From Nannobrachium achirus (Eukaryota; Chordata; Actinopteri; Myctophiformes; Myctophidae): DNA of 64,000 nt. The DNA is taken from positions 20,120,426 through 20,184,425 of the forward strand of contig OY997652.1 of the NCBI GenBank assembly GCA_963921795.1. The letters are read 5' to 3'. A model generated the notes under the pieces. The model searched no databases. It saw only the letters and a list, made by a program, of their open reading frames with translations, and had not been told where the DNA came from. This document shows positions 12,229 through 24,936 of this stretch, piece by piece. Each line of letters begins with the position of its first letter. Position 1 is the first letter of the stretch. The position numbers were made by a program, and so were the translations under genes.

Positions 12229-13382
12229 GTCTCCACCAGCCGAAGGCATGGGGGAGAGTATGTTTTCCCCTTCGTCCGTCCGTGTGTCCGTCCGTCCGTC
12301 CGTCCGTCCGTGCGTGCGTGCGTGCGTCCGTCCGTCCGTCCGTGTGTCCTCGCAGTTTGTGTGCACCTAATCTCAGTCGCCGTTGGCCCGGTCGCTGCCA
12401 AAATGAGCACACACATTCCCTGGATGCCAATCTAGAACCTCTGCCCTAAACTTTTCAAATGGGCCTTTTCTAGCGCCACCTAGTGAGCGATGTTCGCAAA
12501 ACACATTTCTGTGCACTACTCTTACAGATTTTGTCCAAAAATCCTACAAATCGGTAGGCAGTATCTCGACAGTCATGTGATCGACACGGATCTGTCCGAT
12601 TTTGCATATTCCATCCTGATTGGCTAAGATTGGCTTCCAAAGTTTGTAGGATTGAGCCGTTTTGAACAAAATGCCTCAAATCCCAAACGCAAAGTGCAAT
12701 TATCATGAAATCGCGCACACACGTTCCCACTAGGTCGAGGAAGAAATGCCACTTCAAATCTTTGAAATCAGCCTCATGGTGGCGCTATAACAGGCCGATT
12801 TGTGGTTTTACCTATAACTCAACCGATCAGTTTCAAACTTTGTAAGCGCACTCACTAGAGGCCAAGGAAAAACCCTTTCCCTGCATTTTTCACATCAGCC
12901 TTTTATAGCGCCACCAAGAGGCCGACTTATGTAAAACACAATTTTTCCTATTATTCCTTGAGATTTTATCCAAAAATCATGCAAATCGGTACACAGTATC
13001 TCTATAGTCATGTGATCAAGTCCGATCCGTCTGATATTTCATATTCCATCCTGATTGGCTAATATTGGCTTCCAAAGTTTGCAGGATTGCTCAGTTTTTG
13101 AACAAAATGCCTCAAATCATCAACGCAGCTTGCGATTAGTGTGAAATTTGCCACACATATTCCCACTATGTCAAGGAACAAATGCTACCTTTTTCACATT
13201 GGCATGTTATAGCGCCACCAGCAGGTAGACTTTTGCAAAACACATTTTTGGAACACAATGCTTCAAATCAAGCATGCAGCGTCCGATTGCCATGAAAGGT
13301 CTAAGGTGAAGAACATATGCCACCCTTTTTACACTAGTCTATTATACAGTAGCACCACCAGGACGCCTGGCCTGGTGGAGAC
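12229..13382. mobile_element. Non-autonomous element with GTCTCCACCAG ends
   Basis: GTCTCCACCAG at 12229 is matched by CTGGTGGAGAC ending at 13382. Inside is a (CCGT)n tract (about 12270-12350) and three to four diverged tandem units containing TAGCGCCACC and AATGCCTCAAATC. No transposase frame is visible. Confidence 0.65.
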
Positions 13383-13474
13383 CTGTGCTCGGAAGAGCAC
13401 TGCTTCTAGTTAATAATTGATTTGTACAACTGTATGTTGTATGTCAGAGTCACACACTGAAAATAGCTTCTCTA

Positions 13475-14372
13475 CAGTGGTGGAAAAAGTACTCAAATGT
13501 TTTACTTAAGTCAAAGTATCAATACTGCAATGTAGAAATACTTTGTTACAAGTATATAAAGGGCAATGATCTTTCTCACTTAGTGAAGGAATCGGAAGTG
13601 GGGTAATTGCACTCTCTGCAGACCTTATGGCATAAGACTCTGTGGGTGTTAATGGTATATGTGCTCATTTTAGTAATTATTTAATACCTTTATGTTGTGT
13701 TATTGTCATGAATTATTTTTGTTTGTTTTTCTTTTTTGTAAGTTTTTTTTTCCATATGTGGTGTCATTCGAGTTATTTTATTGCAGTTTGTATTTTCATT
13801 TTCATGTATTTGTATTTGTTATGTGTGTCTTTAAAATAGAAAGAAAAAGAAAATAAACATATGGTTAAAAAAAAGTCTGGTATTCAAAATGTACTTGAGT
13901 AAAAGTACGAAAGTATTGGGATCAAAATGTACTTAAAGCACCAAAAGCAAAAGTACATGTTTGAAAATAGCCGATCTACAAGCTCACACCTCACAGTTGT
14001 GAGCTTGTAGATCGGCTATTTTCAAACAGCCAAGGTATAAAATAGTTGCCTGACTGCGAGCGCCAGACATCTCACACTACGTTCACTACGTTTCACCAAC
14101 AGGGGGGGGTGATGTGCGGACTGAAGTGTCAGGCTAATAAAATAGGGCTAAAGTGTTTTTTGTATGTTTTGTAATATTATTGTATATAAAATAACTAGTA
14201 ACTAAAGTTTTCAAATAAATGTAGTGAAGTAAAAATACAATATTTGGATCCGAGATGTAGTGAAGTAGAAGTAAAAGTATTGGAAATTGGAAATAGACCT
14301 ACTCAATTAAAGTAAAGAGACATCAGAATTGTACAGTACTAGAGTAAAGTACTTTGTTACTTTACACCACTG
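13475..14372. mobile_element. hAT-like non-autonomous element with hairpin inside
   Basis: CAGTGGTGGAAAAAGTACTC at the left is matched by TACTTTACACCACTG at the right. AGTA/TACT-rich subterminal repeats lie inside. A hairpin sits at 13958-14028. Relatives: 37637-38312, 41557-42103 and 47703-47907. Confidence 0.7.
13958..14028. repeat. Hairpin module copy, near-perfect stem
   Basis: TGTTTGAAAATAGCCGATC pairs with GATCGGCTATTTTCAAACA. The stem is about 31 bp and nearly perfect. Confidence 0.9.
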
Positions 14373-14489
14373 GTTGCAGGCTTTTTTCTTCTCTGGGTCA
14401 ACTGATTCTGTACAGTAACATGTAATATAGACCTGAGAAAATCCATAAACCTAATTTACTTAAGTCTTACATGCATTAGCCTATGAGAG

Positions 14490-14870
14490 AGGGATGAGGT
14501 ATACTTTATTAATACCAGAGGGGAAATGGAGGCGTTACAGCAGCATAGTGTGACACTGACAATACATACATAAACTACTAGACAAACAGTAACACAACAG
14601 ACACAATATGGACACAAACACAAAAGACCAGGATCGACAAATACATGAGGGAGAGAGTTCTTATAAGTGTTCATTGTACAGTCTGATGGCAGTTGGCAAG
14701 AAAGAGAATCTGTATCTCTCCGTGTGCATTTTCGGAGGGAGAGTGAGCCTCTGGCTAAAGGTGCTCACCCTGTCCGGCCTACATCCTCTGATTAAGGCTA
14801 CCTCACTTATTAGGTTACCTCACAATAACCCTGGTGTCCCTATTTTGGGCACGTTGTTGTTATAAGCCAA
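14490..14870 (-). repeat. Interspersed repeat resembling a LINE 3' end
   Basis: Contains TTCATTGTACAGTCTGATGG, a phrase common in 3' ends of fish non-LTR elements. No coding domain was identified; family uncertain. Confidence 0.4.
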
Positions 14871-14874
14871 ACAA

Positions 14875-14933
14875 ATAGCCGATCTACAAGCTCACGTGTG
14901 ACGGTATACAACGCGTTGTGAACTTGTAGATCT
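14875..14933. repeat. Hairpin module copy
   Basis: AATAGCCGATCTACAAGCTCAC with a right arm GTTGTGAACTTGTAGATC that has one mismatch. Confidence 0.75.
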
Positions 14934-15221
14934 TATACAGTACCATGTAGTAGGCCTCTGCAGAGGCGATACAATGCTCTCTCATCTGTTTGTTGGTGAC
15001 ACTGTTAATGTTTTGAAATATAGCTCCCAAAGGGTGCTGAAGCCTGAAGAAGTCTGCACTCATGGCTACCAGTCGAAAAAGTTTTTATTTCATTTTATTT
15101 TAAGCGACAACGTTTAGATCTGTGTCAGTGGCTCGGTGTGGGTCTTCATCAGACCAGATGAAGGTCACAGTGAACTTCACAAGTGTGGAGTGTCAAGTGT
15201 TAAGTCATTTTAAACAGTGTT

Positions 15222-15759
15222 ACCAAACCAAAGGTAGTTTTGCGTTGTTGAAAGTCTATTCTCCGCGGTGGTGAACCCCTCAGCACCCCACCTACTCTGT
15301 AAAATACATTATTTTTGGCATGAAATAAAGTGCATCCAACTCGACCGCCGCTTATTTCCGGGTTGGGGGCTTTTAAGCCGTGACATCATTTTGTAGGCAG
15401 AGGAGAATCTGCCCCCAGAGCATTTTCTGTCCCTCGCTATTTTCAACAGATCCGAGACAAAAATAACGACTAAAGTATAATTCTAACACTTTCCTTTCAA
15501 CAACAAAGAGAAGAAAAATGTGTAAATAGTAAAAATAGTAAAAGATTCACGGAAACTGGGGGCAGAAATTCTCCTCTGCCTACAAAATGATGTCATACTT
15601 AACAGCCCCAAGTATCTGCGGTGGCCGCTAGGTGGCTCGAGGTGGATGCGTTTTATTTCATGACAAAAATAATGTATTTTACAGAGTAGGTGGGGTGCTG
15701 AGAGGTTCACCACCGCGGAGAATAGACTTTCAACAACTCAAAACTACCTTTGGTTTGGT
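15222..15759. mobile_element. Long foldback element
   Basis: ACCAAACCAAAGGTAGTTTTG is matched by CAAAACTACCTTTGGTTTGG. The arms extend about 130 bp (TCTATTCTCCGCGGTGGTGAA / TTCACCACCGCGGAGAATAG). The centre is a MITE related to 3277-3532. Confidence 0.85.
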
Positions 15760-16254
15760 GAGTAGTGAAGTAGTTTAGTTTATTTTGACTGATGTTGAGC
15801 GCTCGGAGGGGCTGAGATACTGGAGTCTAGCCATTTCCCGACGGGTCTGTCAGAGCGTCACCGGGAGGTGACGCGATGGACCAGAGCTAGTGGAACACTT
15901 GCATATCATGACCACGAGGAGGCAGTAAAGGCATTGATTGCACTGTTGGTATTCATCAATCATTATGATTAATCGTTGCAGAAGGTAAGGGTACTTACAT
16001 GACAGTGTAGATGTGCAATTGCTTGGGAATTTCTCCAGTCCCCACCTTTTGAAAAAGTATGGGATGTCTACTGACCTGGAGTAGGCAGATGCTAATGCAG
16101 TCTGACTCGAGAGATGCATTACTAACTTTACATTTGCCTTTTGCCTGTTATCTCTCTACGGTACCACATTACTACAGTATGGAATTGTCCAATTTGCTAT
16201 CCAACGATAACAACATATTCTAAGTTTTGGGTCTGAGAGGCGGGAGACAAGTAA

Positions 16255-16384
16255 AAGTTTGAGGCATCACGCATTGACTGCATAAAGGCTGGTAACGCAG
16301 GGTGCCAATCACTCCGACGTCTTCTTTACGTCACACTGACCCCGCCCTCCCCGGAAACTCACTTCATTTGACAGAAGCAGCACC
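16255..16384 (+). promoter_or_regulatory. Probable atp5me promoter and 5' UTR
   Basis: Just upstream of the atp5me ATG there is no TATA box. There is a CCCCGCCCTCC stretch (GC-box-like, near 16339) and TTTACGTCAC (CRE/ATF-like half site, near 16325). GC-box, TATA-less promoters are usual for nuclear genes of oxidative phosphorylation. The start site is not defined by the sequence. Confidence 0.45.
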
Positions 16385-19300
16385 ATGGCTCCTCCAGTTG
16401 CAGTGTCGCCACTTATCAAGGTAAAGCCTAACAACATGAAGTATATGACGGGATTACAGCTCTTTTAAATCCGCGTTTGCTGTAAAAACTGTGAAAGAAT
16501 AAGTGACTGACCTTCGTCCATTTTCCTGCAAGACAGCTGGCAACCTGCTAGCAGTCATGCTAACGCCTGTTAGCATAGTAGGCATGCGAATGACATTGAC
16601 AGTTCAAACGGATGGATCGCTGCCCAGTAGTCTAATCAAAGTGTTTACATTTCACATGACGTCTTTTACCTGATGCATCTGAATGATTTAATTGTAATTC
16701 GACATGTAACCAGGGCATCGAACACCTCCTTACGTACACAAGGTCACTGGCTGTGCAGTGATAATTGGAGTGATAAAGTACCCAGTGCAGCTCATCAAAT
16801 TAGCTCACAAGGTGTCGCTATGAGACATGTTGGTGTGAGCTTGTAGATTTGCTGTTTTCGGTCAGGATGTAAATCAGTGAAAAGCTGTGCTGATGACAGT
16901 TTATACAAGGTCAAGATGTTTCAAATTTAATCGAGCATTCCAGCAAAAAATGGATTATTAGAGCCCAATACAGTATATGCCACCAGGTTAATCTTTGGCA
17001 TAGGATACTGTTTGCTGGTCTCTGGCACATTAATTGCTGGTTTGAAATGGCCCTGTTCAGATACCAATTAGCTCACATGAGAATTTGCATCATCAATGCA
17101 TTTAGAAACCTTTCAATTGTATTATATTTTCCAGTAATGATATATTGAGCGGGCACCCCAGATCTCCCAGTAAACACTAGCCGTCATTTAGCCCAATGGT
17201 TATGTTTAGCCCTCATTTGAACCGTCTATCGTCAGTCTGTCTATAGACCGATTGTAGCTGATTACATTTAATCCATTATTCCATACTTGTTGATTAAAAA
17301 AACAGCTTTAATATCCACACCTGGTTTTCAAATATTGGACTAAAGTAATATTAAGAGCCAATTTCACTATATAGTCGAGTTGAGTTGTAGCCGTCATCTG
17401 AACGCTAGCCATGTAACGATATATTACCGTTTCAGGACAAACGTGTGTTAGACCATCTTTTTTTTTAAATACATTTTTATCAAGTTGTTCATTATCGGAT
17501 GCTAACAGTATCTCCCGGTTCTACCTTAATAGTTGATTGCATCCACTGAGCAGTTTCTGGCCATTGCACGTCTAAAAGACGTGCTGGTCAATACCTTTGA
17601 AACATTCTAAAAGTGTAATAAATAATTGCATAATGCCGTGGTACGCTGCTCATGACAGCATACTATTACTTCTCTGAGTTACATAATTCATTCTGACACC
17701 AACAGCCACAAACACACAAGACTGCATGTCTCCCACCCCCACCATACGATAATGATTGATTAAATACAATCGTTTTATAGCTATGCATCAATATAAAGTA
17801 GTTTGTGTTGTCAAACAAATGCACCGACCTCAAACGAACAGCGGGAGGGATATGTCAACTACTAATAGCTGCTGGAATACACACAAGTAACAAGCTGTGC
17901 CGTGGTCTAGGGGTAGGGCACAGGTTTCATAAGTAGAAGGTCTGGAGTTCGAACCCCGGCGACTCCCAGTGTCAAATAAGAACAGTGTAAAAAATCATTA
18001 CAAATACGTTCAGCTGCGGTGGTTCGAGTAGCAGACGGCGCTCAGAACGAAGGAATAATGATTTTAAACCTTGCTGGCTGCCATCAATTTCACTACATTT
18101 TCACTACTTTCGGCGGCCGCTAGGGGCCGCTAAAGGCGTTTAAATGGCGGTTATGTATAACCGTCATTTAAACTTTAAATTCTAAACTCGTCACAGACCG
18201 GATCTAGCTATACGTCTGGTTAGGGCGAAGACGTCATATGAACGTGTTCTAACCACCAAATTGCTTAGTGGGCTGTAAAATCTTTAACAACTAAATAAAG
18301 ATGATCATGATGGTCAGATACCTTAAAATCAGACGAATCAACCCCCCACTCACTTTGATATAAACACTTTTGCCTTGTTTTGAGCTACTGTATAATGTCA
18401 AGCTTGTCACTTTTATGAGAGTTAATTTAAAAAGCCCAGAAAATATATGTTCTAGACGTACTATCATGATGTGTTAACACTGTCTAATCAGGCTGTATCT
18501 TTTATTTCAGACGGCCAGATGGTCTGCCTTGCTCCTTGGCGTGTTGTATGGCAAACAGAGGTTTGGTAAGTATGTGTCAATGCATGAATGTGTGTGTCTG
18601 TTAGGGCACCTGGGCGATATTGACACAATAACATGTCACAACCATGGTCCAAATACTAGAGATGTACCGATACCATTTCTTCCTACGTACCGCACGACAC
18701 AGAGTAACGATCCGATAAGTGTGTAATTAAAGGAAAAACTAGGACAATGGTTCTCAAAGTCAGGTTCCAGGGACTCTCAGGGTTCCTTGAGGGAGTTCTG
18801 AATGGACCGGTCCCTTACATGTCTGTAACTCTTGAGTGTCCCATTTGGTTATGTTTGTACACTCAAGCGTTATGGGGGTCCTTGAAATGAGAAGGTTTGA
18901 GAACCACTGATCTAAAAATATGTAAAAATTAAAAAAACATAAGCATACAAAATAATGGATTACTGTAAATGGCATATCATGTGTACCAACATTTTAGCCA
19001 GTATTGTGCTGATACTGGTTTTCAGGGAAAAACTTGACCAAATACTACTAATAATAAATAATTGATGTTAATTTCCTTCAGTTAGAACCATAGCAGTAAA
19101 TCTATGATCATAGCAATGCTGTGCATCCATTTCTAATATGGAAGAGGAAGTCCAGTAAACCATCAGTTTTGTTTTACTGTATATGAAGATGTGTCGGGCT
19201 GGCAATGAAATGCAAACCAATATGCGTAATTGATACTATACTATTATACAATATCGCTATAATACGTTTTTTCTATTAATTTATTGTAGGAAGCTGTTAG

Positions 19301-20841
19301 ACCTTTTTCCAGATCGCTGCCATGTACAGCGCACAGCCACACACACACACAGAGTCACTTGACACACTTTCCACCGCAGTTATGGTTGCTGCTCTGAGAA
19401 CTCAGTCTATTGAATATCTATGTATTCACAAATACTAGATAACATGTACAAATGTAGCCCTACAACTAGGCATGGTTTGGTAAAGCAGCACAGAAAAATA
19501 GATGTTCTCTTATGTGGTCCCTGGTACAGTATTCTTTCAAATGGTTATCCAAATACATATACATTTGTGGGTCCTTGACATGAAAATGTTAGAGAACTCG
19601 GCCTAGAGTGTTACTGTTATACAGCCAGACAATAAAGGTATCACACATGATAGGTCCCTTGCGTTATGTGTTTGTTTGCAAGGAAGTGATTCAGAACAGC
19701 AGGTGTGCCTAAAAAGCAACTCAGCAGTTGATGCTGTAGTGTAGGGGTTTTCAAACCTTTTTCCCTCAGGGGACCTCTGTAAATAACTTTTTCATCCACA
19801 GCACACCTGAATTACACTGTTATTTTTTAGAATCTTGCATCATATTGGAGAAATATCCGTTTCCATCAGAACTGACTGATAATAATGTTATACTTGACGT
19901 TTAACCACTTGAACCCCAGCATGCCTATTCTGGGGGTAAGGTTCACCAAAAATAGCCGATCTACAAGCTCACAAGTTGTGAGCTTGTATATCTGCTATTT
20001 TTGGTGAAGAGAGTTGTCGTAGATAGAAAAAGAACTCAAGTACAGTGCAAATCAGGTCTTGTTTTACTAGGCATAGTGAAGTGATATTGATGTAGTGATA
20101 TTGATGATTCCAAATATCAAATTATCTCGCGGCACCCCTGGACTGGCATCACGGCACCCCAGGGGGCACCCACTTTGAAAACCCCTGCTGTAGTGTACAT
20201 GCAGTGTAATAATCATGCACATAGACTTAAAGTGTTTGTTTAACATTTCAAATGACTGTCTTGCAGAGTACTTGAAGCCCATCGCTGAGGAGGAGAGGAA
20301 GATTGAAGAGGCAGAGAAGAAGGCCAGAGAGGAGCAGGAGCGAATCTACAAACAGCTGTCTGAAGGTAACAACATTGGCCAAATGTTCAATTAACGGAGG
20401 GAGAAATTGATAAAAAAAAAATAGCTGATCTACAATCGTGAGCTTGTAGATCTGCTAATTTCTCTATGTATCTGTGGAACTGAGTTAAACAAAATGTAAT
20501 GCATCAACTCTCAACTCCCTCATTCTAAGTGTTTGTCACAGTGAGGGGTCACCACTCACCAGTTCAAAAATGATTATTTTGGGGAGTCGCGGCCTGAATA
20601 GGTTGAGAAGCACTGTATTAGCCCATTAAGACCTGGAATATGCATCCATGTCACTAGATTTTAACCACTTTTACCATTATTTTATGCTTTAGCTATTAAA
20701 AAATAGCACATATACAATCTCGCAGCTGTGCCGCGCTGCAAACTTGTAGATATGCTATTTTTGAAAAATGGACAACACACTGACAAATGTATGTCTTTCT
20801 TTCTCTCCTCTGCAGCAAATGAAGACACCATCCTGAAGTAA
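16385..20841 (+). CDS. atp5me: ATP synthase membrane subunit e (ATP5ME), 4 exons
   Basis: Exons 16385-16420, 18511-18565, 20267-20365 and 20816-20841 (TAA at 20839-20841) join in frame to 71 residues; mammalian subunit e has 69. The protein opens MAPPVAVSPLIK, followed by a short membrane segment (WSALLLGVLYG) with the GxxxG-like pattern of this subunit. It ends in a charged coiled-coil tail rich in E, K and R finishing DTILK. Subunit e sits in the peripheral part of the Fo sector in the inner mitochondrial membrane and helps ATP synthase dimerise; it is not catalytic. A poly(A) signal lies 37 bases after the stop. The gene converges on the PDE6 gene, as ATP5ME does on PDE6B in human. Confidence 0.96.
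16802..16860. repeat. Hairpin module copy in atp5me intron 1
   Basis: AGCTCACAAGGTGTCGC with right arm GTGTGAGCTTGTAGATTTGC; the left outer arm is lost. Confidence 0.6.
17894..17969 (+). repeat. tRNA-like sequence, probably a SINE head
   Basis: TGGTCTAGGGGTA (A-box-like, from 17903) and GGAGTTCGAACCCC (B box, 17944-17957) have tRNA spacing. The acceptor stem does not pair, so a functional tRNA is unlikely. Confidence 0.5.
19745..20190. mobile_element. Inverted-end element with hairpin inside (atp5me intron 2)
   Basis: GGGGTTTTCAAACCTTTTT at the left is matched by ACTTTGAAAACCCC at the right. TTTAACCACTTGAACCCC and CAGCATGCCTATTCTGGGG precede the hairpin. Confidence 0.7.
19942..20007. repeat. 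Hairpin module copy, minimal loop
   Basis: TTCACCAAAAATAGCCGATC pairs with the TATTTTTGGTGAA side, and the CACAAGTTGTG centre leaves almost no loop. Confidence 0.9.
20421..20460. repeat. Hairpin module, short copy
   Basis: ATAGCTGATCTACAATCGTG / AGCTTGTAGATCTGCTA; the inner stem is deleted. Lies in atp5me intron 3. Confidence 0.7.
20700..20762. repeat. Hairpin module copy
   Basis: AAAATAGCACATATACAATC with right arm AACTTGTAGATATGCTATTTTT; atp5me intron 3. Confidence 0.7.
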
Positions 20842-20877
20842 ATGCCTATGGACCTGGTATCATAATAATGTTCTGTC

Positions 20878-20883
20878 AATAAA
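20878..20883 (+). terminator. Poly(A) signal of atp5me
   Basis: AATAAA lies shortly after the stop codon. It is followed about 60 bases later by a run of 20 G (20947-20966). Confidence 0.85.
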
Positions 20884-20946
20884 ATGACCAAGTTATTTTT
20901 CATTTATTGGAGTCTCATTTCTTTTCTATTCTCAGGGCATTGAGAT

Positions 20947-20966
20947 GGGGGGGGGGGGGGGGGGGG
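20947..20966 (+). repeat. (G)20 homopolymer
   Basis: An uninterrupted run of 20 G just downstream of the atp5me poly(A) signal. Its length may be unreliable in an assembly. Confidence 0.9.
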
Positions 20967-21454
20967 TTAGATGTTGGATCCTGTTGATCACAGCCAGGTC
21001 TAAAGCTGCAGTGGCTCCCTCTCACCTAAAGACTTAAGCATTGAGATCCTCTGTTTTCCGTGCACCACGGCACGTTTAACTAAGTACATAACTAAGGCTT
21101 TAATCTCTGCAAAGGAGGGAATATCTTGGCAAAATTACTGTATGTGTCGTTGTGTTTTATACATGTCCAGCGTGAGATGAGCCTGGAGGGAAAGCGTGGT
21201 GGTAATCCTGCCCTATTTTAGCAGCAGCAATCCCAGGATTGAGGTCAGGGGCCAGTGGCAGAAAGTGCAGTGTGGACAATACTGTCTGTGTATTGTACAA
21301 TAATACAGCCGTCAATTTGATCTCTACACCATCACATTGCATAAGTGGTTGTATTTTATCAATTTTCTTACAGTTATAAATGTATCTCTTTTTTTATAGA
21401 ACAGTTAAACTAAAATTGAATCTATTGTTCAAAATAATATTTTATACATTTTCA

Positions 21455-21527
21455 AAAATAGTGGATCTACAAACTCGTGTCTCAGTGAAAAGTGCATTGA
21501 GCTGAGCTTGTAGACCCATTATTTTTT
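21455..21527. repeat. Hairpin module copy, diverged
   Basis: AAAATAGTGGATCTACAAACTC / GAGCTTGTAGACCCATTATTTTT: the TGG/CCA variant appears on both arms. Confidence 0.7.
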
Positions 21528-22419
21528 CTAACTTTCAACATTTTCTGTATTCGTTGATATATGCCCCAAAAAGTGCTTCTTGATAACAATTAATCAAATT
21601 AATTGATAGAAGGTACCCATATCACCATATTTTCTTATTCTTGTCAATGAATTACCTGGAATGCAGAGTGAAGGCAAGCTTTTATTTCTGCCCCCACCAT
21701 TTAGCCATTTGTGTGTTGTGTATAAATATACAGTATATGGCAATGTAGGGAGACAGTCGTTTACTACTGTAAATCTATGACATTTAATAACCTTAATGTG
21801 GGTGGAAAGGACAGTGCTTAGAGATGACGGCTACTGTGTAAGAGGCTTTTCCTACAGGTGAGTCACCAGCGACTTGTAGGCGAAGTAGTGAGATGCTAGT
21901 TCAACAGGCAGGTAAAGTAAAGCCACAGATGAATGGTTGGACAGCAGTGCATCCATATTAAAATATGTTCAGGTGTGAGGAGAATTTGATTAAGATAATT
22001 GCCCTTTTGACTCGTTAAGGCCAAGGAATTGAACAGGAAACCTAACATTTATCTTTTAACCTAGTATGTATGTAAATGTGAATACAATATAAGACTAAAG
22101 TCAATTATGAGATCTTAAAGCTGAATGTAAAATAAAAATACATTTATTTATTGGATAATGTATATACAAAAAAAAAGACTAAAGTCAATGAGATCTTAGT
22201 GCAGAAAGTATCATAAAAATACATTTATTTATTGGGTAATGATTGTATAGAGGACCTAAAGAGGTGAGCTTTAATACTTATGATACAGTATATTATCTGC
22301 CTTCAAATGAATCTGCAGAATAAAGGGTAAGATGTATTCCCAAATATATTTTCTATCAATACAACTGAATGGTTGAGAGCTCATCAATTAAATTAAGAAC
22401 GTTTTTAAAGATTTTTTTT

Positions 22420-22583
22420 TTTGGGGCTTTTTCTGCCTTTATTGGATAGTACAGTAGACTGACAGGAAACGGGGGGAGAGACACGCGGCAAAGGTCGTCC
22501 GGATCGGGAATCGAACCGGCGACGCCGCCAGGCATTAATACCTATATGGTATGCGCCTAGACCAGTAGGCCACCGGGTGCCCC
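22420..22583 (-). mobile_element. tRNA-derived SINE
   Basis: On the minus strand it opens GGGGCACCCGGTGGCCTACT, with A-box TGGTCTAGGCGCA and B-box GGTTCGATTCCC. A tail follows that ends near a T-rich stretch. A second copy lies at 40950-41072. Confidence 0.8.
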
Positions 22584-23693
22584 AAATTAAGAACATTTTG
22601 AGACAAGTCCACACATTGCATAAGTAATGGGCTTAATATTTGTAATCTACAACAAAAAAGAATTCAAGACTTATCACAGACTCAGAGTTTAATTAGGCCT
22701 ATCTATTTGTAATCTAGAAAAATATTTTGATATATTTACAGTGATAGGAGGGATTTCTTTTTTCTTTCTTTCTATAATTCCTTGCAAAGAATCATGTAAA
22801 TATTTGCTATTTTTGTTAAACCTTTGGCTCATTATACAAAGATGATGTCTGGCTGTAGGCCAACCCAGAAGCTACATTTGCTCCGCCATGGGTTCAGTCA
22901 CACTACAGATTTTTACCCTATCTGGGTTAGGGTTAGCGTAGACTTTATTGACTGTAGCATCACTTGATCTCTTTTGTTATATTCATCATCTAACTTTAAC
23001 TATCTAGTTAAACACATGTGTAAATATTGAATTACAGAAAGAACAAAATAAAGTTGAATGACCTTTTCTTTTTGGAATATACATAAATTAGTTCAAAGAT
23101 AATTAGTGTGCTACAGTTCAATCCAATCGACTGTACTTGTACCTAACCTGTGTATATATTCTATACACATGTACAAATATTACAATAATGCACAATACAT
23201 ATTTGAAGAAGAGCTCCAAACATTTTGTACAGCCTTTCAAATGGTTGATGTGGAAGGACCTGCCATTATACTGTACAAATAACTATATGTGAAATCATAA
23301 GAATACACGCATGTAGTCCCAGGTAGAGCATGTTCATGCTTAAATGGGACATTCTAACATATAGACATATAATGGGGTCAGATATCTGTTCACAAAAGCT
23401 TATGGAGAGATATATAAAAGTTCTGGGTCATAACGGTTGGTGCAGTTAAAAACGTGACCTATACAAGAATACATGCACCCAAGCCTCTCCAACCTGTCTA
23501 TTACTTGTGGCTTATGGTCTGCAGGTAATGTTCCGAGGCATGTCTCCTGTGTGCAGTCTCCTGTGTGAAGTCCCTTGAGGACCAAATATTGTCTTGTTTT
23601 GGTGTTTGTAGGAAATAAACAAATGGATATCCGGGATGCTCTCTCAGTTCTGTCACCATGATGATGGCTATTCTTCATTAAGCTTTCATATTA

Positions 23694-24060
23694 GGCTCTA
23701 TGCACAGCAGCCATTTCGGAGAGAAGTTGGGTCCCTTCTCACTTTCTTCACATTAATAATAATGAAAACTCTGTTCCATTCTAGTGAAGCGTTTACATGA
23801 GCAGGTACTGTATATTCCACTTGTATATATGTATGTATAAAAATGCTAAACACCTCAGAATAGAAAGCACATTCCGAATGAATTTTCATTCGGGTTTGGA
23901 GGGGTGGTATACCGGTATGCTGTTTCAGGTTCCATGTAAACAGTTGAAATAAAAGTTTTGAGAACCACTGTACTAATGGAACAGAGCCTTCATTAGTATC
24001 ATTGAAGGATGTGAGAAGAGACCCAACTTCTCTCCAAAATGGCTGCTGTGCATATAGCCT
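23694..24060. mobile_element. Foldback element
   Basis: TATGCACAGCAGCCATTTCG and ATGGCTGCTGTGCATA ends, continuing GAAGTTGGGTC / GACCCAACTTC. A related element lies near 43790-44100. Confidence 0.8.
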
Positions 24061-24495
24061 ATTTAAGTGCCTTGGAGGTGAAACTGAGTGGTTGGCTGTG
24101 GTGGTGGGTTGCATTCTGACGTTCAGCCCGTCACCTGCCACACTGCGCAGTCTTTGGTCTTCTAGCACACTGTGCATCCCTTGGAGCCTCCTGCTGGAGC
24201 GCCGGCTATTTAGAGACAAAGAATCAATCTGTGCATCAGTTGTATTTCATAAACCAGTTTGTAATGCAGAGTAATCGGCAGTGGTGGAAAGTAGCTAAGT
24301 ACGTTTGCTTAACACATTGCATCCAATGTGTTAAGCATGTAACTTACCGGCGCGCTTGCATCTCCATTGTGCGCGCGCATGCCGTACATGGTAGGCACAC
24401 ACGTGGTCTTTAGCGTGGAGAAGAAAAAACCGACACGCGACTTGTTATGAATGAGCTACATCCAACACAATATGGCGTCGTATTGACAAAATAGC

Positions 24496-24801
24496 GACTT
24501 TAAGCTTTGACGGCTACGGCAGACGGCAACGGTAACCGTAAATGGATCAGTGCTCGATATATAAACCTGCCGCCGTCGCAGCCGTCTCTACAACGCCAGA
24601 AGCTCCCTTTCCACATAGTGGCTACAACGTCTGCTGCATAGACGCGTCGCCATGGGAACCAAAGAGTTCAGTAAAAGGGGTGGGAACCCGTCGCCGACGG
24701 CTGTTTGCTTAACGATTTTGACTGCTACAGTATGGCGATTGCATCATCGCAGCCGTACTCCGCCTGGCGTTGCCGTCCTGAAAATCATCGAGCTTAAAGT
24801 C
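24496..24801. mobile_element. CG-rich inverted-repeat element with TATA-like motif
   Basis: GACTTTAAGCT at the left, AGCTTAAAGTC at the right, then GACGGCAACG / CGTTGCCGTC. Inside are GATATATAAACC and many CpG. Confidence 0.65.
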
Positions 24802-24936
24802 CCTACTGAGCATAGGAGAGAGACGAAGGAGGAGAACAGGGCTGTGAATGGATCCCAGATGAATGGGTTTCTATGAGGAAATGGAGTCGATAGCAGTGCG
24901 AGGCCGCTATTGAGTTGTTTTGCTGGGACGGTACCT

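Noticed and set aside
12204..12430. Arg/Thr/Asp-repeat frames
   Set aside because: They are produced by the (CCGT)n tract of an inverted-end element.
17894..17969. A functional tRNA gene
   Set aside because: A and B boxes are present, but the acceptor stem does not pair and the sequence resembles a SINE head.
23440..23500. Minus-strand Cys-Ile-Leu-Val-stop as a possible PDE6 CaaX exon
   Set aside because: No acceptor in the right phase precedes it, and the upstream residues do not resemble a PDE6 tail.
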